A DNA stretch of 64,000 nucleotides from Apostichopus japonicus (lineage: Eukaryota; Echinodermata; Holothuroidea; Aspidochirotida; Stichopodidae). This document shows positions 1-13,388 of the stretch, in pieces (position 1 is the stretch's first letter; each line of letters opens with the position of its first letter). The notes below the pieces were generated by a model that was not told the DNA's origin, made no database searches, and saw only the letters and a program-made list of their open reading frames with translations. Made by a program: the position numbers and the translations under genes. Location of the stretch: positions 6,322,714 to 6,386,713 of the forward strand of contig NC_092567.1 of NCBI RefSeq assembly GCF_037975245.1, read 5' to 3'.

Positions 1-3000
1 AAAATGCCTACTAATAGTCTAAAAACATTAGCGGTTTTTAAATGTGTACTTTTCTCTCGAAATTGCAATTGCATTTCTCGAAATCAAGATTCATGTCTTA
101 TATAAATGTTAACTATTTTATCTAAAAAATAAACTTTTCTTCATGAGAATGATACTAAGTAAAATGGGAGAAAGGGGGTCTACGTGAACTGACTGTAAAC
201 GTCATTGGTGGAATGTCGACATAGCATTAATATTTGAGCAATTATGAGGTACGTGAAAAGACAAAACATCGTTTCATTGCCTGACACTCTCTTTGCTGGT
301 GTAAAGATTCAGCTGAATTATCCAGCACTGACATGGAGTGGAATTAATTATAAAGGTGATTGGGTTGGGAGGGGCTGAAGAAAAGTTGTGTAGTTACATT
401 CTTTCCAATAATTTCATGATAATCAAGTGATTATTTGTAAAAGCAAAATATAACTTAACAACAGACACGTTTTGTCTGCACGATGTGTCTGCAAGATATG
501 TATGACTGAACAAGGATGTTCAATTTATGTTATTCCGTGTAGGTTTTAATATTCATTAAACATGTACTCCTTCAAATCATTTGAAACAGACGGTATTCAA
601 ACTGTTGTGTTAATTGTTTGTGTATGCATCCACTGACAGATAATAAGGTGGGTGAATGAGTACATAAAATGCTTTTTTGCCCAAATCTTAACCGGTGGTG
701 GGGGAGGGGGGGGTGCACGGGGACTAACACCCTACCGCTTAGGGAGAAATGTCAATGATAGCTTGATCTACTTGATATAGGTTGTGTTGTATTATTTACT
801 TCCTCGACCCCTTCCTTAATACATACCCAATCGACGTCAGGTTTCAAACTGTCTGTTTCCATCGGGTATTAACGTTACGTCTCTCGTACATTTATTTCTA
901 TTGGCGCCAAAATGTCTGTTACAAATTTCAAATATCACCCGCGAACAGCTGGAAAACACCTGTATTTGCTATTGAATACCTGTTCACATTTAGTATCTAT
1001 CATTAGTGGAGCTGCAGAGTACGTATTGTATTCGTGGGAGTTGTTTGTTACCATTGACTTGTTGCGTGGTTATTAAGATGGAATATTTAACGGAGAGGAA
1101 CCACTGTTAATATAGTTAAGACAGTGATCATTGATCAGTGAGATGATTTGACGGTATGGTATAGAGGCATAGGCTAGGATGTGTACAAAGGCCAGGCCAA
1201 ACTTAGTTAGGCTATACTAGGCTAGAGTAGTAAAAAAGTTAGGCTATGTTAAAAATCTCAAAAATCACCCGCGAAAAGCTAGAATTACTACTTTTAGCAA
1301 GAGGACATGCTTAGCAAATCTAACTCATAAATAATAGAGATCTTAGCCTAGTTGTTGACTGAATATCAGAAAAGTCCAAGTTAAAACATATCTTAACTCT
1401 AAAAGAATTGAATAATATACAATCAGGACCGTACTGATTTTTCTTTAGGGATCTTAAATTAAGCGAAGAATAAGCCCAGCGATTAACATTCTAGGTGAGC
1501 TGATGCCTATCCTTTACTTCGAAAACGATTATTTCATTCTAGCTAACAAAAAGTATCCATAGACAAACTGTAGAAACTTTGTGATCCCTTCAAAAAAATT
1601 AAATCACAGAAAATGGTTCAACTCAGTTTTAATCGTACATAACATAGGCCTAGCCTTATAGGCGTAAATACAAGTCAATCTATAACATTCCACAATTATC
1701 ATTGTAATCACCTAACTTATTAAATCTACCAGGTCGGACGTTTGAACCACTTGTATGAGAAACCTGCAGCTTTTTACCGAACAGGCTCACTGAAATAATG
1801 TTATTTAATAACTGATTATTAGTTGAATAACCTAACTCCTGCCAATATACCTGACACTTAATGTGATATAGAGTTTTGTTAAATACTGTATAGGGCCTAG
1901 AGCAAGTTTGAGCCTCCATAAAACAGTTTTCCAACTAAGTCTAATAATAATCAAACGCAATACATAGTTATTAAAAAGTAATGTTTCGTCCATGTCTTTC
2001 CAGCAGCAACTAGATCGTGGTGTTCTACTCACAGCTGGTTTTGTGCTAATTTTGCCCACATAATTATAAAAACTGTACGTCATTTCCAAGCCAACAGACT
2101 TATAGCCACAGGATATTTAAAAAGTAAAATGGTTTGGAAATTGAAAGTGCGCCACTTATTTTACCCTGCTGCAACACTCAATAGCAGAAGTTTGCCAGAG
2201 CCGTAGCTCTAACGTTAAATGTTCCGCTAACTGTTCACACCCGATGAACTCCATAGTAACAGAAGATATTCAATGAAGACCCAATCAACCCGATTAAACT
2301 TAAAAGTAATAATTAATTAGTATAATTAAACCCTCAAGGATATGAAGTGTTTCCAGATAACAATATTATTTGTAAAAAAGAGGTGTAAAAAGCGGATGGT
2401 ACTATTTAATTGGAAGAAACGATAAAGTTTAGAAAGTTAAGATCATAAGCAATACCCAATTTAGGAATATCTACAAAAACAAAGAAAGAACAAAGCAACA
2501 TTTCGAGAAAAAAAATCCACTAGAAGTTATGTCACAATCAAACCGTAACTTAGAAATGAATTTAATAACAAAACACAGATGGACATCATCATTTAAACAA
2601 ATCGTATTAATTAGAAATAATTATAATTCAAGCAGAATAGTCGGATTTGGATCAATAATTAAATAATTTGTATATTAAATTTTGAGTTTAAGCCTCGTCA
2701 ACCTTCTCACTTGAAACTTGAATTTGATCTATACCGTACATCTGTTTCTCTAAATGCATTTAAATTATAAGAAACAACCTATTTATTGAAATATAATTCT
2801 TCCAAATATCCTTAACCTTTTTAAAAAAACTTGTATTTGTTGAAGTAGAAGTTTCCTTTTTATTACATTAGTGACTAAATTGTCCTTCTGAAAGTTCTAA
2901 ATTAAAACACAAATAAATTTGATCAATATTTTCTTCAAAAGATAGAATAGGCCTAATCTCAATTCTTTATTACCCAATTTTTATAAAATTCTCAACCCGT

Positions 3001-3411
3001 CTCTAAGATTTGTTTCCTATTAACTAATAAATAAAAATATGTAGCCTCACATTCTTATTTTATTAAACCTTACTAGCTATAAAAACTTTAATTAATAATT
3101 GAATTGTAAAACAATAAAACTAACCCTTTAATCCTACATTACTACTTTATTTTCCTCTAATCTAATCTTATTATTTATTTTAATATTTGTCTCCCCTTAA
3201 AATCACTCCCTTATTTCCGTGCCATTAATTTATTCCTTTTTACAAATAAACACGACCTAAATGTCCTAGTTTATCGTTTTAACTTTCCTTTATCTTTATT
3301 TCTTTTTTTATTATTATTTATAATATCATAATAATTATTCTAAACCTAACCAAATCCAATATATTTATCTCTATCTACTATATTATCAGTAACTCTATTC
3401 TTTCATTCTAG
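1..3411. other. AT-rich upstream sequence, presumably intronic
   Basis: No exon, RNA gene or bounded mobile element was recognised here. The block becomes strongly AT-rich from about 2300 onward, with runs of TTAATTAA-like sequence, and ends in the pyrimidine-rich tract that precedes the acceptor of the LRR exon. A G-rich run lies near 700-718. Because the exon at 3412 begins with an acceptor and mid-protein sequence, this block is most simply the end of an intron of a gene whose earlier exons lie to the left of the window; that is an inference. Confidence 0.5.
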
Positions 3412-3617
3412 ATTCCTATCTCCCATGTGGATCTATCCTTCTGCTCTCCTAGAGTTGATGAGTCTGGTCTGAACCTTATCCTTGAGTCTGGTCTCTCTCT
3501 CTCTATCCTGAGTTCTCTCCAGGAGCTGTGGATCTATGACAGCAGGAGACTAACTAATGAAGAGTTGGCGGCCATCTTGTCTTACTCCTCACAGTGTACA
3601 AGCTTGAAGGAGCTGAA
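3412..3617 (+). CDS. Internal exon of an NLR/RI-type leucine-rich-repeat protein
   Basis: This 206-nt exon lies between a good acceptor (TTTCATTCTAG, AG at 3410-3411) and a consensus donor (GTAAGT at 3618-3623). Read from the first base it is open over 68 codons, with 2 nt left over. Residues near 6-21 read VDLSFCSPRVDESGLN, and the second half shows an RI-like repeat: LQELWIYDS, then LTNEELAAIL, then CTSLKELK. This spacing of leucines with a helix of the NEELAAIL kind is typical of the 28-residue repeats of ribonuclease-inhibitor and NLR proteins. No NACHT or death-fold part is in the window, so membership of the NLR family is inferred from the repeat alone. The frame has no ATG near the acceptor, which fits an internal exon. 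The leftover AA joins the first G of the next exon to make Lys. Confidence 0.75.
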
Positions 3618-6600
3618 GTAAGTATTCCGGTGTAGATGTTAGAATCATCATAACAGTTAAACAGGAAATGAATTTAATGATAAAAGTTATCAATATTAAA
3701 CTAACAATAGAGAATGTAAAGTCTGCTGTATTTTAATGCCAATAATTGGATTTATTTAGTTTAATAATTGAATTTATTTCAATAATTAGGTCATCGTGAT
3801 AGGAATTCTGTAGAATGTTATGATAAATATATTCGATTATTAGGAAATATTTTAAGAGGGTGTTGGTTACAGAGGGGTAAGGGTGCATGGATGGGGGTTG
3901 TTTAAAATGTTCTTTGTTTATTCTAATGTTAACATTCACTAAATAGGTTTTATAATGACAGGAATGTTTATTAGGATAAAATAAGAGATATATAGACAGG
4001 GAAATTGGATTTTAATAATTCTAGCGAGTAAAATTAATATTATAAAGTAAAGTTTTATAAAGAATAACTGTTAATTTTGACTGAAACCTCCGAAATAGTT
4101 GATTTTCAATCATGTAAAATTAATTTAAGAAACAAAAGAGATTGAAAATCGTTATTAATTTTAAAGTAGTAAAATGATGGCAATAATAATAGCATAAACT
4201 CCTCCAAATGTTGATCAGATTATGATACCAAAATTAAATTCATACAAAAGAAGCAACCAATAAAATAGTTTTGGTTGTCAAAATTTAAAAAAATTGTTAC
4301 TCAAAATAAGTTAACTAATTAAAACAAAATAAAAGTTAACTAAAAGGAAATATATAATTGCAATTGACTTAACTATATAGTTAAAACAATGTACTGCCAT
4401 AAATATCATTAAAGGCAAATCTGTATATCTGATTCATTTCAAAGGTTCAAATTTAATCCGCTTAAACTACATCCCTTTTTTCGTTATAGTTTGAAATACG
4501 ACGTTATACAAAATAAGCTTAATTATGATTTATGCTTATATTTTAACCTAATTTTTAAACAATAATTACAAATTAACCGAGAGCTTCAACTTTGTATAAT
4601 TGATAACTTTAAACAAAACTGTTTAATATTTTAATATTCCTCGTATTAATGTTACGTCATACTTGATTCGATCATGATGTCCCTGCTTGGTCCGTTCCAA
4701 TGTAGTGTTATTTTAGACCCCCTCCCCCAACCCAAACCAACCCCTCCTCTCTCTCCTCCTCTTGCCCTGTTTGGTCTTACAGATCAAACCTCGTAAAAGT
4801 TTCTCCTTTCCGTCTTTACCATTCACAACATAATCAGTAACATCTTCAACTTACAGCTGACGTGTTACTAAAAAAGAAAATATTTAAGTCGCACCCGTCA
4901 ACCCCCCCCCCCCCACCGCGCATCACCCAAATCTCAAAAGAAAAGGCAAAAGCTATTGAGTAGTTACATGAATGAAATATATAATAACGAACGATGCTTA
5001 ACGTATGTTATATGTGAAACACCGCCATTCTAGGAATAACTGTGACCGCGGAGAAAAATATTACTGGAAATAACACACTTCGGGGGTTTTGTTTGGTCTG
5101 ACTATAAACAAAATGTAACGGAGAATGTTGATTCCCTATCTAGACTAAATACTTTACCCCAATCCCAGTGTGCTCTTGGGTAATTTTAGTCTCGCTTCCT
5201 CTGCCCCACTCCCCTTCAGACACCTTACCTGCACCCACCACCACCCCTTCCTTCGCCTCCCCCCCCCCCCTTCGCACATCATCTTTTTTAGGGAGACCTT
5301 CAAATCAATTCCGTTTCTACCCGATAACATTATCACCGTTTTAGTACACACAGTAGGCCTACTCTACTTCTACAATAGTTTTCTGCACAGACGATTGATT
5401 CAAACAATTTATTTCTAAAGTAAAATAAGTTAACAGTAAAGATGACACACCTGGATCTCCCGTAAATACCTAATTAGCATAACAATAGATGACACGAGCC
5501 AGGGTTAAAGATAATGAATAGAAAAACGGGACACGCGTCTAGTGTACACCTGGAATGTTGTAACTGTCATACAACGTAACCATGGAAACCGACGATAAGT
5601 AGGTCAGTCCGTGTCTATCAGTGGCTGGGAATAATGCATCTTTTTATTCAATACGGGTTAGGTATATATCTAACAGCCATTTAGTGATACTGTATGTCAT
5701 ATGCCATGATATTACGGCGTGTTCTCATTATTATTCTTTGTTTATATATTTTAAATGAGTAAACTTGATTTCCTTGGTTGTTTAATATATCCCTCACTTG
5801 CTTCTCTCCCTAATTTGATAGAAGGATTGTTTTATTTCCCTTTCTTTGTTTTTTCCCTTTATGTACTTCTCGTTGGTGTATGGAAGTCTGCCCAATTAGC
5901 ACACAATTAAATAGCCCTTAATATAATTCACATATCTAATATGTGACTACAAACATTGCGGGTTCTTAATTGCCTAGTTTTATGGAGAACAGTTTTGTTC
6001 TGTGAAGTTGATTAAACGGTTAAACGGTGAAGATAAAATATTGCTCGTGTTTAGCAGGGAGAAAGTTATAATTCGAAGATTCATGTCGTCTTACCAAATC
6101 TGAAATATAGTAATAATAACCAAGTTAAGATATTTCTCAGCCATAAATCATTAACAAGCAAACAACAACACGAGCAAGAAAACAAATTACTTGAGATCCT
6201 TTAAGATTCGTTTGATGAGATATTTTATCTCTTTAAATATCGAATTATATACAGCACTAGTTCTTTTTATCTACACAGAACAGGCGAAAGTGATTAAATT
6301 ATTCTATCGAAGTTTAAAATGTATAATGGATAACGACAACTAGAAATCGATTTCAAATTTGCAACTTAACTGTTTTTAGCGAATATAGAAAGGCTTAGAA
6401 GGCTGTCATCATCGCCCTCAAACTTTCTTCCAAATGGTTTACGGTATTGTTATAACACACGCTAGCAAAATGAAGTACATATTTCTATCCCCGGTACACA
6501 ATGAATGAACCTACAAGTTAACAATCAGAATAAACACTTATACAACTGTCAGGGTCATATCCAGGTCGTAAATATGGCCACTGTTCATTTAGTTTTGTTG

Positions 6601-7234
6601 CTGAGAAGGAAAAAAAGAAGAAGCAGTTATTCACTTGTTGAAATGAATTCATTGCGTCATAATTTGCGATGTTTTACATGAATCATGGTGGTATGTTGAT
6701 TAAAACTGAACATAAGTATATTGTGATAGTAACATGGTCGACAAGTAAAAAGAAAAAGAAAGGAAAATAAAACAGAAAAGAAACCGAAAGAGAGGTGTTG
6801 TGTTCCTGGAAATACAGTTAGTAGAGATCTGTGGGTTATTGTATTCCGTCGGTCGCACATCCGGGGTTTTCCTCCCGTCAAATCGCAGCGAATAGGGTGA
6901 AAACATGTAAAGTAATTGTGTCTAAATATCGCGAATCTACGCTTTCAGAACGCATGAAGAGAAACATGAATACTCTACGCATAGACCTCTAGGCATAAGA
7001 ATGCAAGATAAAGTTGTGCACACTTCGTGACGGGTGGGCTAGGTGTTTCAGCGTTTACATAACGCGTTGCCAATTTTTCAACAATGTTGTTTGCTCTCAA
7101 TAAATCAACGATTACGTAAGACATGATCTAAGTTTTGAACTGTTGAAGAACCATAAACCCGAATTTTGCATACCTAATTAAAGTAAGTCACTATCTTCTC
7201 TCAACTTTGTTGACCGATTTCGTATGTATACACA

Positions 7235-8529
7235 CAGGGGCGTATCCAGGATTTTCCAATAAGGGGGGCTTCAGGCATGAATGATCGCCATCTTGGGGGA
7301 TGGGTCTAAGGGGAGGGGTGAGCTGAAATGCAAAATGGTGCCATATGCATGGGCGGCGATCCGTACTTCCGAGTGGGGGGGGGGGGGATATGACCTTGTT
7401 GACTATCTAAGCGTAGCGCCACCATGGGTTGGCGCGAAGCGTACACGAAAAGTTTGGGATTAACAAACCTTCTAGATGGCCGGAAACGGCACTTCCCAAG
7501 GTTTCCAGGCGGCATATACCCAACTTTAAAATAGGGATGTCATGTCCGAAATAACTCATAATCAGGATCCAAAATACCTTTTTATTAATTTCGGGTGTTA
7601 TTTTGGGAAAATTGCCCCTGTCAATCTTGTTTCAGGCGCAACGTTAGAATGTTCGAGAGCTCTTTTATATTATTCGATGAAGAAAATGGCCTCATGCAGG
7701 CTATTATAGGCCTATACACATGCAATACACAATTACACATAGTTACATTCCTAGGTACCGATTGCTAGGGCATCCAGGTGAAACGTGTATTAAGCATTAC
7801 CCTGGTAACATGAGATTCTCAGCTGTTCGAGGGAACATGTACGTGTGTAGGCCTACTATAGGGCCTATATGAATACTATGAGGGTGCATATATGTACTAT
7901 ATCAATACCGTGGGCGCAATAATACATATAGGGCCAATGAAGCCTACAGTCAACTATTCTTGCTTTATAAAGACGCTTTATTTGAAAAGATCGCACTGCG
8001 TTTATGGTAGGCGAGAAATGAAGCTAAAAAAGAGCCGTAAATTAACGATGATGCATAAATGTAGGCATGAAAATATTCTTATCCCTGGCATTTGGTGGGG
8101 GGGGGGATATGGTGTATTACATCCCCTCCACCCATTTTCATGGGGGGATATATCCCCCCTTCCCCCCAGGATCGCCGCCCATGGCCATATGTGATCCATT
8201 TTTCGACCTTAATAATAAGCAACATTTCCAGTAAATATGGACACAAAATGCACAATTTAGTATGGCTGGCATGTCACTTAGTGTTTATAGTGATAATACA
8301 AACACAATTACCATCTATGTTTCTAAAACTATTATGCCGCCGAACTTCGCCAGAACCTTTTTTTGGCAAACAAAAAATAAAGCATACGGGGGGGGGGGGT
8401 TGAGCGATCACCGACATCTCACTTAAAGGTCGTCATCAATTTTTTTATTTTTTTTTGCTAAACTTTTTTTTTTTTGGTGACGGCCAATAGGGGGGGGCGC
8501 GCCTGTTGCGCCCCCTGGATACGCCCCTG
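7235..8529. mobile_element. hAT-like non-autonomous DNA transposon, 1.3 kb
   Basis: The left end reads CAGGGGCGTATCCAGG and the right end is its exact reverse complement, CCTGGATACGCCCCTG, giving a perfect 16-bp terminal inverted repeat. The flanking octamers tatacaca and tacacacg agree at 6 of 8 positions, compatible with an aged 8-bp target duplication, although they fall in a CA-rich stretch. CAG-initial ends with 8-bp duplications are characteristic of hAT elements. Subterminal runs of G (about 7377-7388, 8096-8106, 8389-8399) are present. No transposase frame is visible; open frames inside come from the G runs. The conserved palindromic module lies at 7401-7500, near the left end. Confidence 0.8.
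7401..7500 (+). repeat. Conserved palindromic module, copy 1
   Basis: The core is GCGCCACCAT followed by GGTTGGCGCG, an imperfect inverted repeat flanked by CTATCTAAGCG on the left and AAGCGTAC on the right. After about 30 less conserved bases it ends in AGATGGCCGGAAACGGCAC. The same arrangement recurs at 21482, 21870, 34626, 46441 (minus) and 47437 (minus). Confidence 0.8.
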
Positions 8530-8794
8530 TACACACGCTCAGTTATCCCAACACTACACATTGTTTTAACCCCAGCCACATGGTGTAATAACCATTATAC
8601 AGGACGACAAACTCGGCGATTTATAGTTTTATAGTTTTATAGATAAATTGTATCAATAAAACCAAGATGAAGAGTGTTTGACCTGTAAATTTAAGCAAGT
8701 TTGAACACTTCACTGTTCATCAATCTGTCTCCAGGGATTAACGCTTTTTTTGGTTTCGATGATAATCGTAACGTATGCAGTCATACAGGCGGAG

Positions 8795-8831
8795 AGTGTG
8801 TGTGTATGTGTGCGTGTGTGTGGGTGTGTTT
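8795..8831. repeat. (GT)n microsatellite
   Basis: An interrupted GTGTGTATGTGTGCGTGTG run. A second short GT run follows near 8899-8911. Nothing suggests a function. Confidence 0.8.
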
Positions 8832-8920
8832 GTATTATCGGACCTCCAAGGACGATGACTTGACTACACACCTTTTGTCTGCGGACGTACAGGTATGTAC
8901 GTGTGTGTGTGACGCCTCGC

Positions 8921-9204
8921 TTGTAAACACGATATCTCAAGTAGGGAAGCTTGGACCAATCTAAAATTTGGTGTATATAGGTACCACATTGAGTAGAAGA
9001 ACCCTATTGTTTTGTGGGGAGGTCATTTGGGGTCACAAGGGCCAAATACTGAAAATCTTGTAAACACGATATCTCAAGGAGGTAAACTTGGACCAATCTC
9101 ACATTTCGTGAATAGGAGGACCACATTGAGGAGCAACAGCCTATGTTTGTTTGTGGAGATCAAAGGTCATTTGGGGTCACCAGGGTCAAATTTTGGAAAC
9201 CTTG
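8921..9204. repeat. Two tandem 137-bp-class repeat units
   Basis: Unit one starts at 8921 and unit two at 9058, both with TTGTAAACACGATATCTCAA. They share, in order, TTGGACCAATCT, CCACATTGAG and GTCATTTGGGGTCAC. The 137-bp spacing and frequent small differences indicate an old tandem duplication. More diverged relatives lie at 9820-10080 and probably 31140-31500, so this is a dispersed satellite-like family and not a gene. Confidence 0.75.
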
Positions 9205-9819
9205 TTTTATAAGCTACCGTATCTCTCACCAACCAGCCTATCAGATAACGTGCTCGTTACGCCTCATACGAATATGAGGCTATTGGCAATTGCTAATGAG
9301 CTTATGGGCATCCGTAGAATGTAAAACTGAAAATACGAACATATTTGCATTGGCTTCAACGTGCCGCTCGGAAGCCTTATTCTGCGTGCAGAAAGGTGTA
9401 TTTTGTAATACAGCGGTTCTGTTGGACGTTTTCGTCTATTTATTTCAGGTTTGATGTAGTTTCGTTGTGACCTTCGTAGGTATTTTACAGATGTTGTATT
9501 TTTAATTGTTTGAGACACTACAGTAGGCCTACCTGCTTATTTAAGATTCTACGTCATGTTTTACTTTGTTCAACACTTACTTTTGGTGTAAAAAGGTTTT
9601 AATTTCGTAGTGAAAAATTATAACTTTCTAATGTGCAATTACGTAGCGCTTTGCATCTGCCTAACTGCCTAACCTTTGTTCATAGAAAGTATTGATGTTG
9701 CAGATCTGTACTTTGGAGACTTGACCAACAATCATAGGCCTAGTGGTGAGTGGAATTTGGCGAGTAGATTTTTAGTCACGGTCGCCAAATAGCGATTACT
9801 TTCAAAAATAATTGTCGAG

Positions 9820-10080
9820 GCCTGAAAACCTTCACAACCAGATTTCTCAGGGTAGAAATCATGGATACTTTTCATACATGGTATATGGATTTGCCATATT
9901 GAGTACAAGAATCCTAAATGCTTGTGAGGTCAAATCTCCCATATGTCACCAGAGGTCAAACTCTGAAAAACCTTTTACATGATATGTAACGATGGAAATC
10001 GCGGATACCTCTAATACTTGGTGTGTGGATTCATTACATCGAGTAAAAGACCCCTAATGTTTTGGAGGTGTGTATAGCCA
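9820..10080. repeat. Diverged relatives of the 137-bp tandem repeat
   Basis: Two units recur with the same landmarks as the block at 8921: a GAAAACCTT-type start, GGATAC, a TGGTGTGTGGAT-like stretch, ATTGAGTA or ATCGAGTA, then AAGA(A/C)(T/C)CCTAA. The first runs from about 9825 and the second from about 9965. Divergence is higher than between the two units at 8921. Confidence 0.55.
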
Positions 10081-12157
10081 CGTACAGTAGACTGACCTGT
10101 GTTAGCATGCATAGTGTTATTGTAACAGCTAGTTCTGGTTATACTAACAAGCAGAAGTCTACTGCATTGAATTCATCGAAACCTCAATGCATTTTGCATT
10201 CTGGTTATCTTTAGAAAGGAGGGGTGGGGGTGGGCTCCAAATATGACTTGCGTCCGTTGGGAGGAGTTTAAACGGGGAGAACCCTTTTATTAAAATATAA
10301 CCTTTAATAAATAGTTTTTAATGCTGCAGCGTTATAAATTATTAGTTCAACAATTATTTCCAGTATTTTGCCTACATGTGTAAATTGAGTTGTTATGTCC
10401 GCTATAACCCTTACATTATATATAAGATTAGTGAAATATTCAAAAGCGCCTGTTTAACCAGTCACTGGATAGATACGGAAAACTAACGATTGTAAGAAAA
10501 AGTTTTACATAAGAAATAGCAGCATCTATGCGTTAATTATGCTAATGAGATACAAGGTACGTAACCTATATATTTTCTTTACATTGTCCGGAGCAGTGTT
10601 TTACATAGAACTGGGCAATTCAGGTATAAGGTAGGATGATACTGAGCTAGACTTTAACATATTTATTGGATATTATGCACTATCTGTTACCGGTTAATTC
10701 CAGATAATTTCATTTCATGCTTGATAAACTCAAGTGCCCTCTTGTTGTTGTGTGTTTGTAACAAGTGCCTTAATGTCTAAAAATTTGCTATTTGTCTTCA
10801 AAATAATAATAATAATGATAAAATATGCAGTTCAAAAGTACCGGTATAAAGACAACTGTTGCTAAAAACATTCAAATACGGTAATTGAACCTGTGGAAAG
10901 GAATGCACAGATTATTTATTTTGAGAGGGTTTCAGATAATTTGACAGTCTAGTGGTTTCTTGCGTAAAATCAAAGTCACTTGCTCCACTTCCCCTCAGTG
11001 TTTGTTCCTCCATATTCCAATAAAACTTTTCTTTTGTGAATCAACGACGATGGCATTAGTGTATTCTTAGCAAAGTATGACCAGGAAGTCTTAATAACTC
11101 CTCGGTATGAAGGGGGTCGGATATTTTGGACACATGCAACTCTTTATTGAGAACATAGTTAAATAGGAAGATTCGATTGTGTAATGGTTAAGGTTATTAT
11201 TATCAACTCCACAAAAATAATTTTGTTATAATTTTGTACAATTTGATTTAGATCAATGACAAAAACAATGCGTGCAGTGTGATATAATTATGAAGGTTGA
11301 TATTGAATAAATACTTAAATAACGTTGGTATATCATATAATAGTAACAATTTGTGTTTAACTCCAACCCGAGATGACAAATAGTTGCGCCCAGTCAAGAA
11401 TGTTGCTATGTCCTCGACCCTCCTACCCCTCTCCCTTACATTCTTCCTCCGTTTTAGTGTATGTTTTGCAGGTTTGTTATCCCGCCGTTACATTGAAATA
11501 TGTTATTTGTAGCATCTTAAACTCTTTTGAGATTAAGAAAGAATTTTTTTCAGCTTTAAGATTTATTTTTCTAGATTTCGTATCTTACCACTGAACTCTA
11601 ACAATCTCAGACATTTTAGTTCTCATTTAAAGCGAGGATTCACGAAGACGAACTATATCATCAATACATTTGCCAAAAATAACATACGATATAAATCACG
11701 TGATCCGAGTGAAAAATGGCAAGCGGTTGTTAAGAGGATTTACTTCGTTTACTCCGTTTGTTGTGTACAATGTTGTATTTCTACATGTTTGAACAACTTT
11801 ATCTTAATTGATTATGTAAACATGTAAACAGTTTAGCAAATTCTGATAATGTGGACTGCTATACATTTCACAATATCAACCACATACAATTTATACACAC
11901 AGCAGTTCCAACTATCATCATTATTATCTACAATACTATTTCCATTCTAGTTTATTTTTCGTAGAATTGTTTGAACACAAGACTTGTGATGATAATTAAT
12001 TCTGATCATAATGATCAATCAGATGTGATTTATTTCCTTGTTATATATTGTTTGCGTTTTTATCTTCATAGATTTAGTAAACAATACACCTGACTAGGAG
12101 GACATTCCTCTACGTCTTCTACATCTTACACGATGATTACTCTACTTCTATTCATAG

Positions 12158-12234
12158 GTTTCATCGGTACGATCTGCCAGTCACTATACCGGTTGGATCC
12201 ATTCCATCATCCCTGAAGTCAAGAAACGTGAAAG
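12158..12234 (+). CDS. Internal exon 2, end of the LRR region
   Basis: This 77-nt exon follows acceptor TTCATAG and precedes donor GTATTG at 12235, a weaker donor. Its first G completes the AA left by the exon at 3412 to give Lys, after which 25 codons are open: FHRYDLPVTIPVGSIPSSLK, then SRNVK, with one G left over. The other two frames do not fit: one ends in TGA and one breaks the join. A segment of the type IPxSLKSRNVKV reads like the last strand of an RI-type LRR stack. The exact phase match is the main evidence that it belongs to the same transcript; no RNA evidence is available. Confidence 0.65.
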
Positions 12235-13368
12235 GTATTGTCACAATGACGTCATAATGGACACTTAAAATTTCTTACATTTTTCTCAAGGCTTGACCAA
12301 CTATGTGAATGCCTGTTGACTTGTTGATTGTTGTTGATTTACATACAAGAGAGTAATGAATCAGCAACACATGATTGCCATTTTATATGAAGGAGACACC
12401 CAAAACAGAGTCTTGTGATAGTAAACAACGAACTGAATAATAGAAATGTAACAACACTTAATATTGCTACGATGGGTTGATTTAAGAGATAGGTCATATT
12501 CCTTTCATTTCGCTCCTTCGAGATCCCTGCCTTATAACAGGTTTTGAGTAGCCATCGCATCAATTGATGCCTTACATTTCTTTGGGCAACTTAATTACAC
12601 TGCAAAAATTATTGTGTAAGGTTTTCAAGTAATATTGTGCCCGTCGGAGTCTGTCAACCACCCCCCCCCCAAGCCCCCGTAAAACACACATTTAAACACA
12701 TTCACACCTCCGCTTTAAACCCTTTTTTCCATCTGAATTACAGAATAAAGCCGCAAAGTTTAATTTAACTTCTTTTCCAAGTTTTGCAAACGAAGTTTTT
12801 GTTTCTCTGAAATTGCTGCATAGAATATTAAAAAATAAACGAAGACAAAACAGAGACCAAAAATGTATCGGAACTGCTGGTGCTAGATGTATCGTACTCG
12901 AAATCTGCAAATAGGTAATATTAGCATAAATACTTTATTATAAAGGCAAAGATAAGACACTCGTTCTGCAGTTTTGTACCGGAACGGAGGGTCGTCAAAG
13001 CCGACATCATGTATAGGAAGGAGGGAGGGAGGGGAAGGTCTGTGGTCTTTCCCCAGAAAATGGCAAGTTTAGACTTCAAATGATACATTCTGAGTCATAG
13101 TTTGACTTATAATTATATAATTATATAATTTATTATAAATAAAATGTGGGCAATCATATGAGGGAAAGCATTTAAAACTATATGTGAATTTTAAACCATA
13201 TTTTATTTTGTTTCATTTATGCACTTACGAATGTAAGAGTCATAATACAAAAACGAAGAAAAGAAAACAGAATCGGTCTGTCTGTTACTCCCCTTACGTC
13301 TACATTTCCCCAGATTTGGATATATTTGGCCAATAAAATGAAGCAGCTTCCAGAGGCTTCGCCCCTGA

Positions 13369-13388
13369 CCCCCCCCCCCCCCCCCCCC
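13369..13388 (+). repeat. Uninterrupted run of 20 C
   Basis: The longest of roughly thirty G or C homopolymer runs in the window. The surrounding CTTCCAGAGGCTTCGCCCC text resembles the G/C-rich subterminal parts of the hAT-like elements, but no element boundary was found. Confidence 0.85.

Larger units (their letters stand above)
3618..12157 (+). other. Intron 1 of the LRR-type gene (about 8.5 kb)
   Basis: This is the interval between the donor at 3618 and the acceptor at 12156-12157. It holds a hAT-like element (7235-8529), a GT microsatellite, and two blocks of 137-bp-type tandem repeat. Pyrimidine-rich runs occur near 4714-4765 and 5190-5270, with a run of C near 4900-4913. From 3618 to about 7230 and from about 10100 to 12120 I see no exon or bounded repeat. 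Confidence 0.5.
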